From the NCBI GenBank assembly GCA_028023455.1, contig JAQFVV010007258.1, positions 55,959-119,958 on the forward strand: DNA of 64,000 bases. The letters run 5' to 3'. This stretch comes from Epiperipatus broadwayi. Its lineage: Eukaryota > Onychophora > Udeonychophora > Euonychophora > Peripatidae. Of the stretch, positions 35,049-46,264 are shown piece after piece (the stretch's first letter is position 1; each line of letters starts with the position of its first letter). Under the pieces are notes generated by a model. That model worked only from the letters and a program-made list of their open reading frames with translations, made no database searches and had not been told where the DNA came from. Position numbers and translations under genes: made by a program.

Positions 35049-36165
35049 TACACCTGGGTCTCATTTTACGCAATAGATAGGTTCCTCAGAAAATATACAC
35101 AAACAAAATCATGCAAAAATAGATGTAACTTACATTGAAAAAGGGGGGGATGTGGTCTGTGATTTTTCAAAATTCACGTAAAAGCAAAGCACCAATGTAA
35201 AATTACTTTAAAATTTGCACAAAAAAAAATAAGGAAATAAAATATGACTAATAAAAATTTTCAAATTTGAAAAAAATTGATACAAGACAAACTTTTTTTT
35301 AACTATAATATTTAATTTTATTCAAAATAATATATTTTTATGCATAATTTACAGTACAGTAATTTACATTTTTTAATACACGTTTTAATTATTATTGCTA
35401 TTTGCCGAAAAACATGTTCGTTTGCAAACTGGTAACAAAATCAGATTTTTCACAAGAGGAAATACAACTAGCACCAACTTCACACTCATATTGTGTCAAT
35501 AGTTTTCTGGTGACAACATAAGTAGTAATTAATCTTTGAGACAATGATTTTATTAATTGTTTATGAAACTAACAACTAAAAATTAAATTCTTATTTTTGT
35601 CTTTAATTTTTTAATTTTCAATTCCGTTTAAAAATCAAGTTTCACATCACAATTTCAAGTCGTCGTAAGTAATTTTTAAATTGTTAATTACAATTAAAAA
35701 TCAGATTTTAACTTTTAATTGTCAAATTTAATTGTGCCCACTGCTATTACTCACCTTTTAAAAATAAACGTATGGACACTAAATGATTAATAATTGATTA
35801 CATTCTTTTTTAAAAAGCAAAAACAGAATCTTATTTAAAATGCAAAATTAACATGCACAATGTTTGAACAAATTTACATTATAATCTTGTAAAATTTAAT
35901 GTGTGCATACATAAAATTTGGTTATCATGATTTTAATTTCATTATTGCATAAAATCTTACTATTATAAAGCACTGAAAATATTGAAATTACTAAGATGAA
36001 AGTCGAATTCCAATAATGTGCTATTACTTTCAATATAACATAAGTGCGTGAAATTTATTATTTAAAGTAATAGTGCATTATCGGAGTTCGACTTCTGGTG
36101 AAGCATAAATCGCGTAACTTCAAAATCATGTTAAATAAGTCCGTGTAAAAAGAGACCCAGGTGTA
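35049..36165. mobile_element. Non-autonomous TIR element with TA duplication (Tigger/pogo-like ends)
   Basis: 35051-36163 (1,113 bp) begins CACCTGGGTCTCATTTTACG and ends with the near-complement containing AGAGACCCAGGTG. It is bounded on both sides by TA. TA duplication, TIRs of more than 12 bp and the terminal style of an ATTTTACGC block followed by AGGTTCCT resemble Tigger/pogo-class Tc1-mariner elements. It contains no transposase. A smaller inverted repeat (about 36002-36030 and 36069-36094, with AGTCGAA and TTCGACT ends) is nested near the right end. Confidence 0.78.
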
Positions 36166-36240
36166 CTTGTCAATTTCATATCTTGCTCAAGACAAACCTT
36201 CTCCTTCCCAATTGACCCACAGTCTCTAATAGGTTGAATA

Positions 36241-36246
<6 letters not shown>

Positions 36247-36292
<46 letters not shown>
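36247..36292. repeat. (AT)n microsatellite
   Basis: About 22 AT units directly at the outer 3' end of the PLE copy that follows. PLE copies in this window repeatedly end in (AT)n. Confidence 0.95.
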
Positions 36293-36294
<2 letters not shown>

Positions 36295-36690
36295 AAATAC
36301 AGTAAACTTTACATAAATTATATTAATTTTAGAAGTACTTTTGACTATACATTTTGTAGTCTTTATCAATTATTTAACATTGAATAATCTAAATGAGACA
36401 ACTTTTAACAATACCCATAGTTCAATTCACATTTCCCACAATTATATTATCTTAACATTTGATGACTGGCAATTCATTAACATTTGACTATTTTTCGAAA
36501 TCAACATAGTCTCTTTTATTTTATGTTTATTATGACAACGTTCAATTTGAATAATTTTCATATTTTTATAATCAAATTTAAATCCATATTGACAAGATTT
36601 ATTATGATCAAATATAACAGATGATGAAGTACTTTTAAAAATAATATAATTTATGTAAATTTTACTGTATTTTGATATATATATATATAT
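36285..36690 (-). mobile_element. PLE fragment (GIY-YIG C-terminus) with inverted copy of its own 3' end
   Basis: Minus-strand frame 36442-36640 encodes SSSVIFDHNKSCQYGFKFDY, KNMKIIQIERCHNKHKIKET and a short tail. It matches the endonuclease end of the PLE at 13.5-14.6 kb (YDHNKSC, FDF, KIKEA). The 3' UTR to its left ends in a block at 36293-36343 that reappears inverted at 36632-36686, directly joined to the truncated 5' end of the coding region. The copy is therefore a foldback: a 5'-truncated PLE capped by an inverted piece of its own 3' terminus. It lies about 220 bp from the receptor exon at 36906. Confidence 0.78.
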
Positions 36691-36905
36691 TGATTTGTAA
36701 ATTACATATATTGTAGAACGAATACAGATATCAAACTTAATTTATATATATATATATAATAGCAATTAGAATAAATATGATTTCCTTGAAAAAATTTTGA
36801 TCTTTTTATTTCTTATTATCATTTCACTTTTATGAATTATAGTAAGATAGTAACAACAATAAATATACAAAAATACATGTTTTAAAATAAATAATGGCTA
36901 CTTAC

Positions 36906-36966
36906 TCATCTTGATCATACCAAGACTTTACAATCAACCAGGCACTTATTATAATAATGGGTACTC
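36906..36966 (-). CDS. Class B1 GPCR exon: TM4 end and start of extracellular loop 2 (61 bp)
   Basis: On the minus strand an ATTTTAG acceptor and a GTAAGT donor enclose 61 bp. The first two bases complete the Gly of the IGWG carried over from the exon at 52282-52435. The frame reads VPIIIISAWLIVKSWYDQD and leaves GA for the next exon. GWG-VP is the conserved TM4 signature of class B receptors, followed by the start of extracellular loop 2. An exon of 61 bp at this place with phases 1 in and 2 out is, to my knowledge, common in class B receptor genes. It is flanked by a PLE fragment on one side and an inverted repeat (37045-37285) on the other. Confidence 0.92.
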
Positions 36967-37044
36967 CTAAAATAATGAGATTATTTTACCAATGTAGAAA
37001 TTAAATCGCTTTGTATGTATTTTATAATAATACATTTTGAAATA

Positions 37045-37285
37045 ATTTATAAACATTATATATATATCACTGAATTGAATATGTATTCATAAACAACTAT
37101 GTATTTTAATCATATATTTATTTTTATCTAATTGACTTTCGTTCAAATTGAACCTTGTCAAGATTGTACCTTAATTCAGTATGTTACTTTTCGAACGCAA
37201 GTCGATTAGATGAAAATAAATATATGATTAAAATATATAGTTGTCTATTAAATTGATTATGTTTATATATACAATTCAGTGAGAA
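37045..37285. repeat. Inverted repeat, about 95-bp arms
   Basis: Arms about 37068-37145 and 37195-37282, with outer ends CACTGAATTG and CAATTCAGTG and matching AATCATATATTTATTTT blocks. A roughly 50-bp loop separates them. No clear target-site duplication. Possibly another foldback insertion; it lies about 80 bp upstream of the receptor exon in transcript direction. Confidence 0.65.
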
Positions 37286-40200
37286 AGTATATAAGAAATA
37301 CAACATAATGGTTTAAAAAAGAATAACTATCAAGTGAACTTTATATATAGAAAAGTATGCAAATATATATATATATAAAAAACATTTGTTTTTTAAATTA
37401 AAGTGACGTAACCTATATTTGCAATTTTGTTCTAACAAACCATAATTAATATCTTCAATGGTATAACTGATATCTTAAATGATATGTATGGAGCTACCAG
37501 AATAAATACTAACATTTGCAAATATAAATAAAGTAATTACTATATACATAAAATAAGTATATAAAATAATTGATTTATTTACAAAATAAGTTTTGACTAC
37601 TTAAATTCAAAAAAAAACAAAAAAACATTTTTTTTTAATCATTGCCTAATGTGTGACTAATAAGCTTATCCTAATTAGGCAGCATTTATAACTACTTGAT
37701 AATTTTTTTATGAGTAAAAAAATTGTTTAATTACACTAGGATAAAAATGAAACATAAATTTTGATTCTAAATAACTTGAAATTATCTTCGAAATTTGTAA
37801 AAATTATAAAATTGTTGGTATATATGCTTATTCATTGTGTTTTAATAGAAATTAAAATGTATTACAGGTATTTAAATAAGAATGTAGCTATTATATTAAA
37901 AGGGAGAATCTGTTGGCATCAAAGGCAATATAAATTAGTGATTGCCTACATAGCAGGTGTCCTGCAGAGATTGTTTTTTTCTTTTTTTTCCTTATAGAAA
38001 ATATGATGGTTGGTTGTAAAGATTTATTTTTATTTCAGTTAATTTTATATTTAAAGTGCATATTAAATTATTTGTTATATACTTTTTTTTTAAATTACTT
38101 GTGAAAAAATGAGTATATGTAATTCTGCCTTGTACATTAATGAGACATTATAAATATGATTTATTGAATAATACTTTTAATTTATGTATTCAGACTTTAA
38201 CATCAAAAAAGTGTATTCTAGATTTGACGTTAAGGTGAATTAACTTGAAAGAAAGATCAAAAAAGTCTGGGATTGATTCATCCTTTTATTACATAGTAAC
38301 TATCAGAATCAAATAGAAAATACTGCTTAGGAGCACTTTGAAAATTTAATATATCTTCAGTCAATTTTACCTGGAGATAAAGGTTATTATTTGAAAACAA
38401 ACAGTGAATGTTTTCTTAGTTAATAAGTTTATACATTGGTTATTACATAAGATTTTGATTAAATTGTGGATCCTATTTTTACTGTTACTACTACTTTATA
38501 AGCATTCTATAAATATTATTATTATTATTACTATTACTATTGTGTTTTTGTGCATAGTTTTTTATACTAGTCATCACAATATATTTTTGCATATAAGTAA
38601 AAAACTTATAAAAAATAATATATAATATTTAAGCACCAAATGAAGATGCTGTTTTCAAAATCTTAATAAAAGAATAAAATTTATTATTATTATTAATAAA
38701 AATTATTTTTCTTAATCTAATATACTTAATTTTTATAAAGTTTGCTTAGTTACATTCTATCTTAAAAAGTTAAAAATTATATTACTCTCCAACATTTTCA
38801 AAAATAGCACTTTGTTATATCTTTGTTACTTTAAAATAATCAAATGATTTATTCATGGATATTCATTTCAATGTCTAGTTCTTTGACAATAACATATCAT
38901 GAAGAAATCAAATGTTTCTAAATAGGTTAAACAATTGAAAGATATAATTTAATATTGTAAGCTAATTGTTTATTCAACAGCTCCTCATAGAGGGAATAAT
39001 AGAGAAACATTTAAATAAAATGTTTTATTTACTATGCTTATCAATTTTTAGAGGTATTGACTGATTTTCTGTAGAAGTTAACTTTTAATTAAAATAATTA
39101 AATATTCATATGTTAACTAATAATATTGAATAGTTAGATAGAATGGCTACATACTTGCTATTTAAGTTTAATAGAAAGGAATTATGCATGAAATTATAAT
39201 ATTGAAAACATGAAATTATAATATAGAATGAAACTGGTATTAAATTTAATGTATCAATATTAAATATAAAAATAAATGTTATGCTACAGCATACATTGCC
39301 TGTGAAGTTGAGAATATATGCAGAAGTTTATAATTATAAATATTTATATAATGGTATAATAAATTTTATAATTTTAACTAATTTGTTTTACATATTGATA
39401 TGGTCACTTAATAGTCTCAATTAGTGGCGGAGTAATTATAGTACATAATTTAAAAAAATAAAATAAAAATTATCACAATTTAAAAAAAGTAAAATGTGTG
39501 AAACTAAGTGATAAATAATATTAAGTTGTTTAAATTATAAGCAAACAAGTTTAAGTATTGAAATAGAAGTAATGAAATTAGCATTAAAATAATGCTTTAT
39601 ATTGGTTCAAATGGAATAGATGAATAAATGTGTGCATAAAGACAATACAAAAATATGAATATAATAATAAAATATGTTTTGGCTATAGGTTTAATAAAAA
39701 TTCTGAAAAACTGTAAAATGTATTTATTAATTATATAAACTTATTTAAAAGTTGTAGCAAAAATTTATACTTTATAAAAAGTAATGACTATACTGACCTG
39801 AAAATTTAATTAAAGTTGTGTTTTTTTCCCTATATGTTTTTTTAAATACTTTTTTTTACAGTTGAAACTTCAATTCATTTGTTAGTGTGTTTGTAAACTT
39901 TTGATCTTTTTAAAACTATATCATAGTTTAAAGCTTCAATAATTTTCCAATTTTTGACATTTTAGGCAGTATGCTGGTGTTGTGATTACTATATTTTCTA
40001 TGGTGTTTTAAGCATATATACAACCTTATATTATGGTGAGCTATAGAATATAATTCACTTTTATTTAAAGCTGCAATTTTATGTTAAATTTTTAAAAAAA
40101 TCCAGAAGATGTCAGCATTAAAAGGATCTTTTTGATTGACAGTAGTCTCTATTCTTATAATAAGCTATGAAAGATGTAGCTAATGTCTGATTGTCTGAGT

Positions 40201-40984
40201 ATATTAAACTGTTTACTCTGAGGGGAACAATCAATTTGTAAAGCTAAAATGTAATTATCAATGATTATGATGTCATCTTTTTGTAAAATATTTATTTTTA
40301 AACACAAAACTACATTACTCACAACAGATTGTTTTAGAAAATATTTTATTTTGAAAAAGACACATCTAGAAAGTTTAATACTGCAAACATTATGATGACT
40401 AAAAGCAGCTTTCATTGGGTAAAATAAAATTACTTTTGTGAGAATAGTAAGTAAAATATTCTTTAAAATTTAAGAACAATAAATAATATATTAACTTTTA
40501 GACTTTTTTCCTTTTTTTGATGAAATCTAATCTTAAATATGATTTTTAATAATATAAAATTAAAATATCTAATATGTCCTTGTTCTTTTTCAATAGATAA
40601 TATGCATCCAATTACACATGCTTTTTTATTATCAAAAAAAAAAAACTCGTTTAGATATTTATTTTTATAATTTTAAAATATAATTTTTTTAAATTTCAAT
40701 AATTAAAAAGCTTAAATATATATGTTATAAAATAGAAATTACTTATATAATATACATATATAAACAATTTACTTGCCAAAACAATTTAAACATGGAATCA
40801 TGTTTAACATAATACTCGCTAGTCTCTATTCAAAAATTTGACAGGCAGAATTGATGTTGAATGAAATTTTAAAATTGAGGTTTTATAGATTTAAAGTCCA
40901 TAGAATTGCTTGAAATTTGTTATATAACTAATTAATGCAAGACTTATTCATATGGAAATTTTATATAATTTATTATTCTACCTC
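37286..40984. other. Receptor intron, no element recognised
   Basis: Very AT-rich. The predicted small frames here (for example 37761-37997 and 38404-38625) are hydrophobic low-complexity strings with no family resemblance. Confidence 0.5.
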
Positions 40985-42250
40985 CAATCATTAAAAAGCA
41001 TCGGTGGAATGTAGCATCTTTTACAAATTCTTTTTTCTATATTCACTTTTTCAGACTTATTCTTTAATCTGATACTTATTCTTTGCCCAGTATATATGTT
41101 TCAAGTAAATCTCTTTTTCCAAAATACTCCTTTATTTTTCAAGATAATCATAACTTTTTTTAGATTTTTCTATCAAATGCTTTTTCCAAATATACACAAC
41201 ATATGCCAATTTCTTATCTCTTTTAAATATATCTCTTTGCAATTATCCTAACAATATCATATTTTGTAGTTTTTTTCCTCTTTGAAAACTAAACTATGGT
41301 TCACCCCATATCTTCTTTGATTTAAATTTCTCAATAATAATTTTGAAACATGTGATAACAAACTTATTGTTCTGTACTCTTCATACTTAACATCATTCTT
41401 TTATTAGTATATCATTATACTTTTCAAGAAATGTTTGGGCCAAATTTCTCTATTGTATATAAAATTACACAATCCAATAGATGTGATATATTGGACTATT
41501 TCCATTATCTATGAATGAATGTTGAATGTATAGAAAATCTTAGTTTAAATAAAGTTTAAAATGTTTTATACAATAAACATTCACTCATAGATAATAGAAA
41601 TAGTCCAACATATCACATCTAATCATCACAAACCTTCAGGCAAATACACAATCCAATAATTTTATTTATAGTAGTCTTTTGTATCTCTTTTAAAAATGCT
41701 ACAGGTCTTGCATCAAATTAGATAGATTTACCATTTTTATATTCTTAATCAATTTAATTATGTTTTTGTTAATTTATTCATGCTTTGCTCATCTACTCCA
41801 ACATTTTAATTTCTAAATTCATAATTAATTGCATGTTTTTGTTCTAAATAGATATTGAAGATATCCTTTTCATCTCTTCAATATATCCTTATCATTTAAT
41901 CTCTTTTTATTTTTATCGGATATTTGTCATTAACCATTTCTTTCTTTTTTCAAATGACATTCCTCATTCTAAACAAGTATCAAATCACTTTTCATTTGGT
42001 GAAGCACATTTACCTCTATACATTTTTATTCCAATAATTTTTCTTTTGCTAAATCTATTTCTTGCCTTAGTTTACTATTATTTTTATATGCCTTTTGCTC
42101 TTCCAATTAATATTTTTTTAATCTTTTTTGATCTACCTTTCTTTATCCAAATAATTTAGCCTTTCCTTTTAAATAGTTCTAATTCCTTTATTTTTGCTGT
42201 TTTTATATTTTTCTTTAATCCTACACCACCATTTATTACAATCATTCATA
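40985..42250 (-). mobile_element. Decayed LINE (endonuclease-RT linker and fingers/palm)
   Basis: Minus strand. At about 42040-42240 an A-rich linker reads WW-RIKEKYKNSKNKGI. Near 41430-41460 comes IWPKHFLKSIMI, then at about 41310-41390 the fingers EYRTISLLSHVSKII-like block (VITCFKIIIEKF in the decayed frame). At about 41200 is KKLAYVVYIWKKHLI, matching LEKDKE-YVVFVDLEKAFD of LINE palms. The copy stops near 40985 with IPPMLFN, the block just before the FADD box. Many stops and frame changes. A hairpin insertion (41466-41658) interrupts it without loss of LINE sequence. Confidence 0.7.
41466..41658. mobile_element. Small hairpin insertion inside a LINE, 14-bp direct repeats
   Basis: The insert (41480-41644, 165 bp) has arms at about 41480-41530 and 41572-41621 (ATGTGATATATTGGACTATT and its near-complement). 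It is flanked by a perfect 14-bp direct repeat TACACAATCCAATA at 41466-41479 and 41645-41658. Removing the insert and one repeat restores a continuous LINE frame reading about IIGLCNFIYN into IWPKHFLKSIMI, which fixes the insertion boundaries. Confidence 0.8.
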
Positions 42251-42963
42251 TATTACTAATCTTTATCAATCCTCTTTATTATTTTTGACATATGAATCCA
42301 AACCTTCTTTTCTCCATTTATCTTTATTTATCCATGTCTCATGTTAAATATATTTTTCTCTTTTCATCTTTTTAAAATTCGACTTTAAATTAGCCATAAG
42401 CAAATTAGGATCAGAATTTATATCCGACAGCTAGTATTAAAAATAAAAAAAGATTTATAGAAAAAAAATATATATATATTTATTTTGATTTAGTGGTGTT
42501 TAGTTTTAATACATCAAATAATCTGAAGAACATACAAAATATACTTTTCATAATTTTGATATTACAAATAAAAATAATAGCTATAAGATCATTTTGTAAC
42601 AAAATATAACTCTATTATAAAATATTTATAAACTACATCTTTATTCCTTTCAAAATTTGTAATCAATTTTAATATGGGTATATTATATTAATTTTTAAAT
42701 GCTAAATAAAAAATTGCCTCAAGTTTGGTGTTGACAAGCAAATAATTTAAACTGTAAAAACATTGAAAGTACACTTAAATGTACTTAAAAGTAAATACCA
42801 AATCCTTTTCAGTTGCAGATGTTGAAAATGTTTTGCTGTTTTTTTTTTGCAAATACAAATGAAAAGGAAAAAGGAATGTTAAATTAGGTAAATATTTGTT
42901 TTAATAAAAAATATCTCAAAATAAAAGAAAATAGTATAAGATTTATAGGTATTTTTTATTATT
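42251..42963. other. Receptor intron, no gene recognised
   Basis: AT-rich; no feature identified. Confidence 0.5.
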
Positions 42964-43210
42964 CTGGACAAGCCACTTGAAGGCACTGTGTGTCTGCAAA
43001 CTTGCAGAATTACTCCATTTACATGGTCTAAAACTGAAGTTGCCAGTTAAGGCCGCTTGATGGTGATTTTGGCAGCATCAAACTGAAGATTTCCAGTTTT
43101 TTCCCACATAAATGGCATGGTTTCTATGAGAATGCACAGAAATTTCTGCCTGCTTTGTTTTGCAATGCTTTTTTTGAAATTGTGAGAGTTTATATATCGC
43201 TATTCTGCAA

Positions 43211-44042
43211 TAAGATGGCTGTTGGACTTAAAATGTCCAGAACTGTGTTATTGTGCATTTTTATATGTTGTAAACATCCTAATTTGTGTACTGATACCTA
43301 CTGAGAATTATTATGATGTTTGAGGTTATCCTACAAAGCTCAAAACACCAGCCCAATAAGTGTACTCATGATGATGCTGTGCAAGAGATCATCACAACAT
43401 TGTGGTCATTGTGAGAGCAAGGAAACAAAATATCTGATATGCAAAGTGTTAAATTCTGGCAGTTTCTGTCACTGAGTCTGACACTGTGTCATTTCTGCAG
43501 GCCAACAACATACTGCCTACCACAATGCAATGTTTTTGTAACAAAGAGATGATATTTGATCAATTGTCTGGCTTCCCCTGCCTGTCTACTGTTTATAAAA
43601 AACTGGATTAACTGTAAAACCTATGGAATGGAATGTGTACAGTTTCCAATCAATTTGTGAAATGCCATATTTTAAACAATAAATAAAAAATAGTACATGT
43701 TAGGCTTATGTTTTCACTTCATTAAATCACAAACTAAAAGTAACAGTAATGTTTTTGTTTTACTTTCTTAAATTCCACAGCAAAAAACAAAAAAGGAAGA
43801 ATGCAGAAAGGAAATCCCCCCTCCCCAAAAAAACCTAAAAAATGTAATGGTTTAATTTTCTTTCACTTTTTCATTAATGTTTTTAATTGTATTAAATGTT
43901 ATGTTTTTTTTAAAAAAAGTACAATCTCTAACATCATGATAATTCTTAGTACGTATCAGTACACAAATTAGGGTGTTAAAAACATAAAAACTGCACAATA
44001 ACACAGTTCTGGACATTTTAAGACCAGAAGCCATCATAACAC
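43211..44042. repeat. Inverted repeat pair, about 115-bp arms
   Basis: 43211-43327 and the complement of 43928-44042 share long blocks such as TTAAAATGTCCAGAACTGTG and CCTAATTTGTGTACTGATAC. The arms are 600 bp apart. The minus-strand open frame at 43852-44118 is a by-product of the right arm. Confidence 0.75.
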
Positions 44043-44154
44043 ATGATAGCAATACTGTTTTCATTTTACTTTCTTTAATCCCAGTGCAAAAAACAAAAAA
44101 GAAGAACATAGAAAGCAATGCCCCCCAACCTTCAAAAAGAAACTGGAAAGTATA

Positions 44155-45352
44155 ATGGTTTAATTTTTAAATGATCACATCTCCAATACTAGCACATAAT
44201 TGTTTATAAACAAAGCAAAGCAAAACTCCCTATAGTAGTGCCACCTGTGTTAAACAGAGTAATCAATGGATGCCAGAAGGCTTGTGCATAAAATCCCTAT
44301 CCAAGGCCTACTCATCCAATATCCCCAGACTAATTTCTGGCTTGTGGCCTTTGTCAGTGAGGAGCTTTGGATCTGAGAGCAACCCTCTAGCAACCATCTT
44401 TTATCTCTACATAGCTACAAAACAATGAGCATGAAATTGAAAACACACAAGATATTTTCAATCTAAGCTCAACAGCTTATATAGTCATATGGGCTGAACT
44501 CAGTTCAGCACCCATACATTTTGGTGTCTTTGGCTTTTCAACAACCATAGCCACCACTACCCTATTAGGCAGGATTGGTGTTAAACCAGTAAGCATCATA
44601 TGATCACATCTCCAATACTAGCACATAATTGTTTATAAACAAAGCAAAGCAAAACTCCATATAGTAGTTCTAGAGGGTTGCATTAGATCCTAAGATCTAG
44701 ATGCAGTGCTCTCAGATCCAAAGCTCCTCACTGACGAAGGCCACAAGCCAGAAACTAGTCTGGAAATATTGGATGAGTAGGCATTGGATAGGGATTTTAT
44801 GCACAAGCCTTCTGGCATCCATTGATTACTCTGTTTAGCACAGGTGGCACTACTATATGGAGTTTTGCTTTGCTTCATTTATAAACAATAATGTGCTAGT
44901 ATTGGAGATGTAATCATGTGATGCTTGCTGGTTTAACACCAATCCTGCCTAATAGGGTAGTGGTGGCTATGGTTGTTGAAGAGCCAAAGACACCAAAATG
45001 TATGGGTGCTGAACTGAGTTCAGACCCATATGACTATATAAGCTGTTGAGCTTAGATTGAAAATATTTTGTGTGTTTTCAATTTCATGCTCATAGTTTTG
45101 TAGTTAAGTAGAGGTAAAAGGTGGTTGCTAGAGGGTTGCATTAGATCCTAAGATCTAGATGCAGTGCTCTCAGATCCAAAGCTCCTCACTGACAAAGGCC
45201 ACAAGCCAGGAACTAGTCTGGGGATATTGGATGAGTAGACATTGGATAGGGATTTTATGCACAAGCCTTCTGGCATCCATTGATTATTCTGTTTAGCACA
45301 GGTGGCACTACTATATGGAGTTTTGCTTTGCTTTGTTTATGGTTTAATTTTT
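44155..45352. mobile_element. Inverted array of a 458-bp repeat with 14-bp target-site duplication (retrozyme-like candidate)
   Basis: The insert 44169-45338 (1,170 bp) is flanked by a perfect 14-bp direct repeat ATGGTTTAATTTTT (44155-44168 and 45339-45352). A related uninterrupted copy of the target at about 43847-43915 serves as an empty site. The right part holds about 1.5 tandem units of a 458-bp monomer (the CTAGAGGGTTGCATTAG block recurs at 44670 and 45128). The left part is the same monomer inverted, with a 31-bp internal deletion. Each monomer contains CTGAYRA-AGGCCACAAGCC-A/G-RGAAAC (44731-44755 and 45189-45213), resembling a hammerhead ribozyme core with stem II. A 181-bp relative lies at 57142. 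Non-coding. Confidence 0.8.
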
Positions 45353-45726
45353 TTTCTCTTTTCCATTAATGTTTTTAATTGTATTAAATGTTATATTTTT
45401 TTATAAAAAAACAACAAATGCACAGAATTCAAAAATGGGGGGATAAAGAAACATAGGTTTTTAAAGAAACAAAAACAACACATAAAAAGAAAATAAAAAA
45501 GTAAATCAAATGAGGTTTTGAAATAATTATATCAATAAAATATGCCAAACAAAAATACTATGCTAGCCCGGAATGTTACATTTGTGTTTGTTTATGTAGA
45601 AACAGCACCATCAAGCAGCTTGCCCAGTGTAATGAAAACGTCCCAATTTATATTAATTGATATTTAAAAAAGTAATACTGGAGGTAACTAACTTTAAATT
45701 ATTTTAAAGATAGAATTATAAATTAT

Positions 45727-46015
45727 ATTTTATATATAATATAGATTTGAACCCAGACTTTCAAGCTTCTTCAGACATCCATTCTAGTGATACAACTGAT
45801 ACATGTGGCTACACATGTGTGAAAAAAGATAAATAATCTCCATATATGTATTTCATGCTAAACTAGCTCTCATCAGTTGGTTCAGATCATCACCTCCCAT
45901 ATATATATAATCAGTGCTCGGTTTATATTTTGAGTGAATAGCTGAAGGAAACTTGAAAGACTGTGTTCAAATACCCTATATTACTCTAAATTCCAGATAT
46001 TTAAAATATTACAAA
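45727..46015. repeat. Dispersed repeat family copy, inverted arrangement
   Basis: Minus-strand sequence 45740-45900 (containing the complement of GATGATCTGGACCAACTGATG-like and GCATGAAATACATATAT-like blocks) is followed by a plus-strand copy of the family's end (45940-46010, GCTGAAGGAAACTTGAAAGA). Related copies are at 46080-46240, 51640-51945 and 55060-55440. No coding capacity seen. Confidence 0.6.
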
Positions 46016-46079
46016 TGCAGCCGGTTTTATGCCCATCTTTCCTCTGTGAATTTAAATGGACAAGATTCTATGCATGAGG

Positions 46080-46240
46080 AATCAGAGTGACTTAAAGTCA
46101 ACATGGACATGGCAATAATATTGGTATTAACAAGGAATTAGGTTCTTCCATTATCAGATTTTCAATGATATGAATGGCTAAAGAGTTAGAGGGTATAGAT
46201 TTTAGTAGCATGTCCATTTAAATATGATTTGCTATCTTAA
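46080..46240 (+). repeat. Dispersed repeat family, 5' segment
   Basis: Resembles 55080-55215: both contain TTCCAT(C/T)ATCAGATT, a middle with TAG-TT(A/G)GAG, and end in GGCTATCTTA or TTGCTATCTTA. In the 55-kb copy this segment precedes the segment found at 51640-51945. Confidence 0.5.
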
Positions 46241-46264
46241 TAAACCAAGCACTAACTATATATA

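Larger units (their letters stand above)
42964..45627. mobile_element. Possible TIR transposon remnant hosting nested repeats
   Basis: The left end CTGGACAAGCCACTTGAAGG (42964) is matched inverted at the right end (45590-45627, containing CATCAAGCAGCTTGCCCAG) over about 38 bp with some mismatches. Inside are an inverted repeat pair (43211-43327 and 43928-44042), a direct repeat pair (about 43733-43850 and 44050-44165) and the inserted array at 44155-45352. No transposase was recognised; the open stretches around 43380-43600 resemble no family I know. Confidence 0.45.

Noticed and set aside
44690-44878. 62-codon minus-strand frame in the 458-bp repeat
   Set aside because: Lies wholly inside the non-coding tandem repeat, and the sister monomer does not conserve it as protein.
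45740-45775. CTGAAGAAGCTTGAAA string as a third hammerhead-like core
   Set aside because: The core Gs and spacing do not allow a stem II, and related copies (51.8 and 55.4 kb) do not conserve it.
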